A DNA stretch of 11,412 nt from assembly GCA_003661185.1 (NCBI GenBank), contig QMVQ01000031.1:1-11412 (forward strand), given 5' to 3'. Shown here one piece after another: positions 6,321 through 11,412 of the stretch. Made by a program: the position numbers and the translations under genes. This DNA comes from Candidatus Alkanophagales archaeon (GTDB taxonomy: Archaea; Halobacteriota; Syntropharchaeia; Alkanophagales; B39-G2). Within the stretch, counting starts at the first letter, position 1, and each line of letters begins with the position of its first letter. The notes under the pieces are model-generated. The model saw only the letters and a list, made by a program, of their open reading frames with translations, was not told the DNA's origin and did no database searches.

Positions 6321-6650
6321 ATGGTGAGGGATATAGGGATAAACATAACATATCCCGAGAGGGAGTGTGATGATGAAAATTGCCCGTTCCACGGGAGGCT
6401 TCCCGTGCGTGGGCAAATATTCGTAGGCGAAGTTGTTAGCGATACTGCTCCTAAGACTGTCGTCGTGAAACGGGAATATCTGAAAAAGATAAGGAAGTAT
6501 GAAAGGTATGAACGGCGGACCTCAAAGATTCACGCGCATAACCCGCCGTGTATAGATGCGCAAGTTGGCGACATCGTGAAAATAGCGGAGTGCCGCCCGA
6601 TAAGCAAGACGAAAAGCTTCGTCGTCGTGGAGAGAATAAAGAAGGCGTAA
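6321..6650 (+). CDS. rps17: Small subunit ribosomal protein uS17
   Basis: This 109-residue protein begins [18 protein letters not shown] as archaeal uS17 does. It has the [20 protein letters not shown] signature, a beta-barrel core with TVVVKREYL, and [20 protein letters not shown]. It binds 16S rRNA helix 11 and is a primary assembly protein. ATG 6321 is preferred because GGTGA at 6311-6315 lies five bases before it. GTG 6312 would overlap the Rpp29 stop and has no such site. Confidence 0.95.
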   Translation: MVRDIGINITYPERECDDENCPFHGRLPVRGQIFVGEVVSDTAPKTVVVKREYLKKIRKYERYERRTSKIHAHNPPCIDAQVGDIVKIAECRPISKTKSFVVVERIKKA

Positions 6651-6661
6651 AGGGGGAAGAA

Positions 6662-7060
6662 ATGAAAGGAATTCGGTCGAAAGTCCCGAGAGCATTGCCG
6701 GTCGGCGCCCGTCTGGAGTGCGCAGACAACACAGGAGCGAAGGAACTGCAAATCATCATGGTGAAAGGCTACCGGGGCGTCCTCAAACGCTATCCGGCGG
6801 CGGGCGTCGGCGACATGGTGGTCGTTTCTGTGAAAAAGGGCACTCCAGAGATGCGGAAGCAGGTGCTGACCGCCGTAATCATACGGCAGAAGAAGGAAAT
6901 AAGACGACCTTCGGGGCTGAGGGTAAAATTTGAAGACAACGCAGCCGTCATCACCGACGACAAAGGCGACCCGAAGGGCACGGAAATCCGAGGCCCCGTT
7001 GCCAAAGAGGCTATCGAACGCTTCTCCAAGATTGCGTCCGCCGCAAGCATCATTGTTTGA
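6662..7060 (+). CDS. rpl14: Large subunit ribosomal protein uL14
   Basis: This 132-residue protein reads [20 protein letters not shown], then [38 protein letters not shown] and [20 protein letters not shown], a full archaeal uL14. It sits at the subunit interface and binds 23S rRNA with uL19-type neighbours. The frame stays open upstream to 6548, but that extension is a shadow of uS17. ATG 6662 has GGGGGA a few bases before it and matches the usual N-terminus. Confidence 0.95.
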   Translation: MKGIRSKVPRALPVGARLECADNTGAKELQIIMVKGYRGVLKRYPAAGVGDMVVVSVKKGTPEMRKQVLTAVIIRQKKEIRRPSGLRVKFEDNAAVITDDKGDPKGTEIRGPVAKEAIERFSKIASAASIIV

Positions 7061-7087
7061 TGAGGAAACAGCGTCTGAGGTGGTAAT

Positions 7088-7444
7088 ATGCGTTTGAAGT
7101 CCACACAGCCGAGAAAGCAGCGGCTCGCCAGATACGAGGCGCCGCCGCACGTCCGCCGTAAGTTTTTAAGCGCGCCGCTGAGCCGGGAGCTTCGTGAGAA
7201 ATATGGGCGGCGGAACCTTCCTGTCCGCAAGGGGGACACCGTCCGCATCCTCCGTGGCGACTTTAGGGACAAAGAAGGCAAAGTAACCGCTGTTGACGTC
7301 AAGCGTGGCGTAATCTTCGTGGACGGCGTCGTTGTCGCAAAAGCGGACCTTTCCGAAGTGCCACGCCCCATACCCCCGTCGAACGTAATGATCACAAAAT
7401 TGGAGCTGAAGGATAAGTGGCGAGCACGCATCCTCGAACGATAA
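7088..7444 (+). CDS. rpl24: Large subunit ribosomal protein uL24
   Basis: This 118-residue protein carries the archaeal N-terminal extension (MRLKSTQPRKQRLARYEAP) and a KOW motif in VRKGDTVRILRGDFRDKEGK leading to VTAVDVKRGVIFVDGV. It is an early assembly protein near the tunnel exit. GAGGTGG at 7077-7083 is its ribosome binding site. It is the last gene of the run: the usual next genes (S4e, uL5, uS14, uS8, uL6) are absent, and the next gene is on the other strand. Confidence 0.95.
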   Translation: MRLKSTQPRKQRLARYEAPPHVRRKFLSAPLSRELREKYGRRNLPVRKGDTVRILRGDFRDKEGKVTAVDVKRGVIFVDGVVVAKADLSEVPRPIPPSNVMITKLELKDKWRARILER

Positions 7445-7569
7445 CCAAACGTGCGAAATTAAAAAATTAAGCTCCCGTAGCCTTTTAATTGGGTCAAGGG
7501 AGGGGGTTAAGAGCTCTTAAAGGAACTCGGTTTCAGGAGTTTTCATACTCTATTCAGGAGCCTTGCTTC
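7445..7569. terminator. Convergent intergenic region with palindrome and weak hairpins
   Basis: This 125-base stretch lies between the ends of uL24 (plus) and iscU (minus), so both transcripts must stop in or near it. It contains a perfect 14-bp palindrome TTAAGAGCTCTTAA at 7507-7520. A weak stem AACTC (7524-7528) with GAGTT (7537-7541) runs into TTTC, and TTCAGGAG occurs twice (7532-7539, 7553-7560). No strong T tract is present on either strand. A terminator role is inferred from position. Confidence 0.35.
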
Positions 7570-7944
7570 CTATCTGCTCTTCTCACGCCGGTAGTAGTCG
7601 TGGATGGCAGCATGTAGCGCCTCGGCGAGTGCGGAGCAGTGCAGCTTTTCGGGCGGTAGCCCGCCCAGCTCTTTTACAACGTCGTCCTTAGTGATTTTGA
7701 GCGCCTCTTCGAGGCTTTTGCCCTTTGCGAGTTCGGTGACCATGCTACCGACCGCTATTGCGGCGGCGCAGCCGAACGTCCTAAATTTCACGTCAGAGAT
7801 GCGCCCGTCCTCCACCTTTATGTAGATTTCAGTGACGTCACTGCACACGGGATTTCCGACACGCCCGACGCCGTCAGCGTCATCAAGCACGCCCACGTTC
7901 CTCGGATTCATGAAATGCTCCAGCACCTTCTCGCTGTATTCCAT
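7570..7944 (-). CDS. iscU: IscU/NifU-type Fe-S cluster assembly scaffold
   Basis: This 124-residue scaffold builds [2Fe-2S] or [4Fe-4S] clusters on three conserved cysteines: Cys34 in GNPVCSD, Cys59 in FGCAAAIA and Cys103 in LHCSALA. The conserved Asp36 and the LPPEKLHC motif (Lys100, His102) are present, so the protein looks functional. VCSD and GCAAA replace the commoner VCGD and GCGSA, which are mild variants. ATG 7944 (MEYSEKVLEHFMNPRNVG) is preferred over GTG 7953 because AGGTGG sits five bases before it. It follows HMG-CoA synthase on the minus strand with its Shine-Dalgarno at that gene's stop, so they share a transcript. No IscS/NifS desulfurase is next to it. Confidence 0.95.
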   Translation of the reverse strand: MEYSEKVLEHFMNPRNVGVLDDADGVGRVGNPVCSDVTEIYIKVEDGRISDVKFRTFGCAAAIAVGSMVTELAKGKSLEEALKITKDDVVKELGGLPPEKLHCSALAEALHAAIHDYYRREKSR

Positions 7945-7953
7945 CGCTACCAC

Positions 7954-9011
7954 CTAAAGGCGGATTTTCCGCTGGTGCTTGACGTAGGTCGCATAATCCA
8001 GATACCTAACGCTTTTCATAAAGTCCTTGACATCGGGCGCCTTGTCCCGATATTTTTCTATTTCCTCAGTGACGCGGAGGCTGAAGGCGTCGGAGCCAGC
8101 ACCAGAGCCAAAACTCGTCATTAGAATGCGAGAGCCGGGCGCCGCCTCGTCGAGGATGGCAGCTAACCCTATTAAAACAGCGGCGGAATAGGTATTTCCG
8201 ATCTTCGTGACGCAGAGCCCGGGGAGCACCTGTTCCTTCCTGAAGCCGAGCTTCGCCGCCGCGCGGAGCGGAAACTTCCCGTTCGGCTGGTGGAAGACCG
8301 CATAGTCGAAATAGTCGGCGGAGACGCCCATCTTCCTGAAAAGCCCCTCCGACGCCGAAATCACATGCCGAAAATACGCAGGCTCCCCAGTAAAACGCCC
8401 GCCGTGCGATGGATACTTTTGCAGGTCTCGCCGCCAAAAGTCAGGGGTGTCCGTCGTGAAGGAGAAGAAATCTTCAATTCCACGAGGACTTTGCGCTCGT
8501 CGTTCTTGCCTATGATAAAGGCGGCACCGCCGGCTGCCGTGGCGTATTCGAGGGCGTCGCCGGGCGACGACTGTGAAACGTCAGCGCCGATGGCAAGCCC
8601 GTATTTGATGCGGTCTGCAGAGATGAGCCCGTAACACGCTTGAATGGCGGCGGTGCCAGCTTTGCATGCGAATTCGAAATCTGCAGCGAAGATGGAGGAA
8701 GGCGCCCCGATGGCTTCTGCGACGATTGTGGCGGTCGGCTTCACAGCATACGGGTGGCTCTCCGAGCCCACGTAAACGGCGCCAATTTCCTTGCTGTCGA
8801 GCGCAACTCGCTGGAGTGCAAACCTCGCCGCCTCCACAGCAATCGTCACTGTGTCCTCATCAAGGTCGGGCACACTCTTCTCCTCGACGAGCAGCCCTTT
8901 TTTTATGTCTTCTGGGTTCTCGCCCCACTGCCTCGCTATATCCTCAACTCTAATCCTGAACCTCGGGATATAAACCCCATACGATATTATTCCTATCAAG
9001 CTTTTACTCAC
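7954..9011 (-). pseudogene. Archaeal HMG-CoA synthase with a one-base frameshift
   Basis: The enzyme condenses acetyl-CoA and acetoacetyl-CoA to HMG-CoA in the mevalonate route to archaeal lipids. Two overlapping minus-strand frames make up one complete protein of about 352 residues, the normal archaeal length. The N-terminal part (9011 to about 8475) has [25 protein letters not shown] with the likely acid Glu84, and [11 protein letters not shown] with catalytic Cys116. Near 8475 the frame must change: the downstream frame reads [15 protein letters not shown], then [28 protein letters not shown] with the catalytic His, and [14 protein letters not shown] single lost base (TTGGAAG to TTGAAG) explains it. 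GTG 9011 is taken as the start because GGAGGT lies five bases upstream. The lesion may be real or a sequencing error. The usual thiolase and DUF35 neighbours are not seen. Confidence 0.9.
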
Positions 9012-9138
9012 CCGTGACCTCCTCCCCTCACTGAAAGGGGCATCCACCGGATGCGCGAGGTTGGGGAGTGTGCCGGACGGCGCTCCCCTTCGAGCTGGGT
9101 CACGGCAGCTCCTGACCGCAGGTTATACCCACAGCCTC
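9012..9138 (-). promoter_or_regulatory. Stem-rich 5' leader of HMG-CoA synthase, possible regulatory RNA
   Basis: Between the inferred transcription start (about 9138) and GTG 9011 there are four perfect stems. They are GAGCTG/CAGCTC (9092-9097 with 9106-9111), GGGGAG/CTCCCC (9063-9068 with 9083-9088, plus an inner GCC/GGC), GCATCC/GGATGC (9040-9045 with 9049-9054, loop of three) and CCCCT/AGGGG (9024-9028 with 9036-9040). The last borders the Shine-Dalgarno site. An alternative pairing GGTCA/TGACC (9098-9102 with 9113-9117) excludes the first stem. I recognise no known riboswitch. A switch, a protein-binding leader or a separate small RNA are all possible. Confidence 0.4.
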
Positions 9139-9162
9139 GTTACTCATTCATTGAACGCAAGC

Positions 9163-9171
9163 TATAAATAC
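9163..9171 (-). promoter_or_regulatory. Likely TATA box for the HMG-CoA synthase-iscU operon
   Basis: Read on the minus strand this is AGTATTTATAGC, preceded by GGGAAA-like purines as in archaeal BRE-TATA elements. It lies about 150 bases before the HMG-CoA synthase start. Transcription would begin near 9138-9140 and give a leader of about 125 bases. The stretch 9172-9271 between it and the Pelota stop holds a CCTTTAAAGG palindrome (9197-9206) and the repeat GATTAGC/GCTAATC (9208-9214, 9271-9277). No gene is seen there. Confidence 0.45.
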
Positions 9172-9271
9172 TTTTCCCACACTCCTCCCCTGCCCTCCTT
9201 TAAAGGGGATTAGCAGCAACATCTTCCTAAAAACCTTCCGAGGGAGCACTACTGCAACCGCATAACAGCCG

Positions 9272-10336
9272 CTAATCAATCTTGAATCTTAGAAGTGCGG
9301 CGATGCCTCCCAGCGCTTTTAGCATTTCTCCGGGCTCGAACTCCGTGCTGAATATCACAACTTCACCGCCTCGCCTCTCAGCCTCTTTTAATAGGGTCTC
9401 TACACTCTCTCTACCTGCGTCCCGCAGCCGCTCGTCGCACACCAGAAGCTTCTCAACGGCGCCATAGCTCAGAGCGCTCCTGACGGCAGTGTCCCCATAT
9501 GCAGCGAGCCCGTCCTTGCTGACTTCTTCCATAAGCTTTTCGATGAGCTGCACTTCTTTGGCAATTCTCTCCTCCCTACATATCTCCTCGACGACGCCTC
9601 TTTTCAAAACCTCCCTGAAGCCAGAAAGCCCTATGGAAGAAACGCTTTCAATTTTCATTTTAGCAGCAAGCTCCGGCTCCCTTTCCCGCACGAACGCCAA
9701 AAAATCATCCTTCGTAAAGCCGGGACCCGCAACGATGACCGCATCCACGGGAAACTGCCTTAAGGCATTTTTTAACATGCTGAGAGCCTCTCCGAAGAAA
9801 GTCCTTCGCTCACCGGCGGAGTCGCTTGCTCCCTTGCCGGAGCCGGCTCTGACGTAAAAAACTTCATCAACGCCGTATTGGCGGACGATGCCGGCGACCG
9901 CGTCCCCTTCCTCTATCGTCAGGATAATAACCTTCGGTCGTGCCGCGGCCCGCTCAGCGTCCTCTACCCTTTTGAGCTGATGTTTTTTCCAAGCTTTAAT
10001 TATGGAGAGCTCGACGCCGGGCTCGATGTTCAGCGTGTGGTAAGAGCCAACGGCGGTTTCCAAGCCGGCTTCAATCACCCCTCTCACTCGGAGACGATTT
10101 GCAAACTTGTGAAACTCCACGCTCTCAACTCTTATTCCAAGGCGAACCGTCTTCTTCTCTCCCTTTTCCGGTCGCAGCTTGTCCGTAGCCCTTTCGACAC
10201 GCCGCTGCGTCGTCGCATACACGAGGTCGCCTGCCTCTAAAATGTGCTTCAGATGCCAAAGGTCGTCCAGCGTCTCCGGAACTACGGAAAGCTCGCCACG
10301 CCCGTCCGGCTTCAGCTCCCTTTTCGTCACCCGCAT
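9272..10336 (-). CDS. pelA: Pelota (Dom34 homologue), mRNA surveillance and ribosome rescue factor
   Basis: This 354-residue protein has the three-domain Pelota layout. The N-terminal Sm-like domain (about 1-130) has RGELSVVPETLDDLWHLKHI. The central domain (about 130-260) has VIILTIEEGDAVAGIV and DAVIVAGPGFTKDDFLAFV, and the C-terminal eRF1-like domain has YGDTAVRSALSYGAVEKLLV. As expected for Pelota, the GGQ motif of release factors is absent. With aEF1A or ABCE1 it splits stalled archaeal ribosomes. The ATG at 10336 gives the family N-terminus MRVTKREL. A TTG at 10354 would add six residues and has no ribosome binding site either, so a leaderless start at 10336 is favoured. HypF ends 56 bases upstream. 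Confidence 0.93.
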   Translation of the reverse strand: MRVTKRELKPDGRGELSVVPETLDDLWHLKHILEAGDLVYATTQRRVERATDKLRPEKGEKKTVRLGIRVESVEFHKFANRLRVRGVIEAGLETAVGSYHTLNIEPGVELSIIKAWKKHQLKRVEDAERAAARPKVIILTIEEGDAVAGIVRQYGVDEVFYVRAGSGKGASDSAGERRTFFGEALSMLKNALRQFPVDAVIVAGPGFTKDDFLAFVREREPELAAKMKIESVSSIGLSGFREVLKRGVVEEICREERIAKEVQLIEKLMEEVSKDGLAAYGDTAVRSALSYGAVEKLLVCDERLRDAGRESVETLLKEAERRGGEVVIFSTEFEPGEMLKALGGIAALLRFKID

Positions 10337-10357
10337 GCGTTTATATTGGGACAAGAC

Positions 10358-10364
10358 AAATATG
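10358..10364 (-). promoter_or_regulatory. Possible TATA element for pelA
   Basis: CATATTT on the minus strand lies about 22-28 bases before the Pelota ATG, in the short gap after HypF. That distance would give a leaderless mRNA, which agrees with the lack of a Shine-Dalgarno site. The motif is short and could be chance. Confidence 0.25.
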
Positions 10365-10392
10365 ATGCCGAGTTCTCAGGCACGTTACTGGT

Positions 10393-11412
10393 TTAAGCCA
10401 TGTCCCGGAAAAGCTTACAACCAGCAATCACGTTCTGCCCATAGGAGATACCGCCGTCGCCATTCGGAATTTCGTTGTGCGTCAGCAGTCGCACCTTAGC
10501 GTCGCCGTCAGCGCCACCGCAGTCACGCCGCCGCACTAAGCTTTCAGCGATTTTCGTGATGGGCTCGTTGTAAGAGACGCCACCCGTCAGCCCTATATTT
10601 AAACCATCCCTCTCGGCAAACTCCAAAGCAATGACGACAAGCTCCTCCAGCAAGGCGTAGACGAAGGAGTAAGCAAGAGCCGCCTTTTCAGCATCGCTCA
10701 GGCTGGCGGCGATGTGCGGCGGCGCCACCTCGAAGAGTTGCTCGAAAAGCTCCAGCGTCAGAACCTCACGAGCGCCGCCGTCCTTAAGCTTCGATGACGT
10801 TTTAAATTCGTGTTTCGGCGTCCCGTTGTTCTTGAGGGCACGCCGCAGCCCCGCATCTAAATACTTCTCAAGCTTCATCGCAGGCTCGCCTTCATAAGTC
10901 ATGCGGCGACAAACACCGAAGTAGCATGAAAGGGCGTCAAGCACCCTGCCGAAGCTGCTCGTCAGCGGCGCCGTCCTCATAAGCTTCTTTAAAATCTCTT
11001 GCTCCCGCTCGCTAAGGTTGAGAGCATTGCCCGCCTCCTCGCCAAGCTTCAGCCTTTCGGCAATTGCAAACACGAACCTTCGGGGGTCTTTTATTGCGGC
11101 GTCGCCACCCGGCAGCGGTAGCTCCTGAAGGTGCGCCACCCGCCCGAAATCGCAGAAAGACGCAACGAGAAGCTCGCCGCCCCAGGCATTGCCGTCGCTG
11201 CCATAGCCCGTGCCGTCGAGCGTGAGCGCCACGATTCTTGCGTTACCGCCGTCGTTGCCGTTAGTGTTGAGCATGCCATTATCAAGCATTAGTGAAGCAG
11301 CGTGCGCCCAGTGATGCTGGATTTCAACGAGTTCCGCATTAAATTCTTCGGCAAGCTCCTGCCCCACTCTTCTCGTTGCGTATCTTGGATGTAAGTCTAT
11401 GGCAACCGCCGA
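10393..11412 (-). CDS. hypF: HypF carbamoyltransferase, C-terminal domain (5' end outside window)
   Basis: The frame runs in from the right edge, and 339 residues are visible of a protein usually about 750 long. HypF makes carbamoyl-AMP from carbamoyl phosphate and hands the carbamoyl group to HypE, the source of the CN ligands of NiFe hydrogenase. The visible part is the Kae1-like carbamoyltransferase domain. It has AIDLHPRY, the metal-binding IQHHWAHAAS, LDGTGYGSDGNAWGGE, SYEGEPAM in the variant form MTYEGEPAMKLEKY, GLTGGVSYNEP and NDGGISYGQ near the end in the form NGDGGISYGQ. The acylphosphatase, zinc-finger and YrdC-like domains would lie beyond the edge. No other hyp gene is visible. 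The C-terminus ends at 10393, 56 bases before Pelota. Confidence 0.95.
   Translation of the reverse strand, partial: SAVAIDLHPRYATRRVGQELAEEFNAELVEIQHHWAHAASLMLDNGMLNTNGNDGGNARIVALTLDGTGYGSDGNAWGGELLVASFCDFGRVAHLQELPLPGGDAAIKDPRRFVFAIAERLKLGEEAGNALNLSEREQEILKKLMRTAPLTSSFGRVLDALSCYFGVCRRMTYEGEPAMKLEKYLDAGLRRALKNNGTPKHEFKTSSKLKDGGAREVLTLELFEQLFEVAPPHIAASLSDAEKAALAYSFVYALLEELVVIALEFAERDGLNIGLTGGVSYNEPITKIAESLVRRRDCGGADGDAKVRLLTHNEIPNGDGGISYGQNVIAGCKLFRDMA

Noticed and set aside
6548..6661. Upstream extension of uL14 to 170 aa
   Set aside because: The added residues lie in the uS17 gene in another frame, and the family N-terminus begins at ATG 6662 with its own ribosome site.
6530..7150. 206-aa minus-strand open frame over uS17/uL14/uL24
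   Set aside because: It is a shadow of three clear ribosomal genes. Its product is low-complexity with no recognisable domain.
8465..8480. Programmed -1 frameshift in HMG-CoA synthase
   Set aside because: No slippery heptamer of the X XXY YYZ type and no convincing downstream stem were seen. A single lost G is simpler.
9012..9271. tRNA or SRP/7S RNA gene in the HMG-CoA synthase upstream gap
   Set aside because: GGTCAGG and CTCGAAGG resemble pieces of SRP or T-loop sequence. However, no cloverleaf, CCA-side acceptor pairing or complete SRP domain IV could be built.

Overview
The window is archaeal DNA, most likely from an anaerobic euryarchaeote. The evidence is a core ribosomal protein gene run in archaeal order (uL23, uL2, uS19, uL22, uS3, uL29, aIF1/SUI1, RNase P Rpp29, uS17, uL14, uL24), an archaeal-type HMG-CoA synthase, Pelota, TATA-type promoters and GGTGA/GGAGG Shine-Dalgarno sites. 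HypF, Mrp and IscU point to an anaerobe rich in metal enzymes (NiFe hydrogenase maturation and Fe-S assembly). An uncultured methanogen or ANME-type lineage would fit, but the sequence alone does not fix the genus.

Layout. Positions 1-522 hold the C-terminal end of an unrecognised protein and an overlapping small hypothetical gene. Positions 588-2878 are a compact plus-strand operon: a DUF134 helix-turn-helix protein, an Mrp/NBP35-type P-loop Fe-S carrier ATPase, and a COG1237-type metallo-beta-lactamase-fold hydrolase. Nested palindromes sit just upstream of the operon. The Mrp gene is interrupted in frame by a 143-residue mini-intein placed exactly inside its DLPPG/TGD catalytic motif. Positions 2971-7444 are eleven tightly packed translation genes behind one AT-rich promoter. 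The cluster lacks uL3/uL4 in front and S4e/uL5 and the rest of the spc part behind, so the usual archaeal superoperon is broken at both ends here.

From 7570 to the right edge all genes are on the minus strand. Reading in their own direction they are HypF (N-terminal part cut off by the window edge), Pelota, then after about 260 bases HMG-CoA synthase (mevalonate pathway) followed closely by an IscU-type Fe-S scaffold. The HMG-CoA synthase reading frame is broken by one missing base near 8475, while both halves keep the family motifs. Its roughly 125-base leader is full of perfect small stems and may be a structured regulatory RNA.

The highlights are the Mrp mini-intein, the one-base lesion in an otherwise complete HMG-CoA synthase, and the structured leader in front of it. 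I see no CRISPR array, tRNA, rRNA or transposase in the window.
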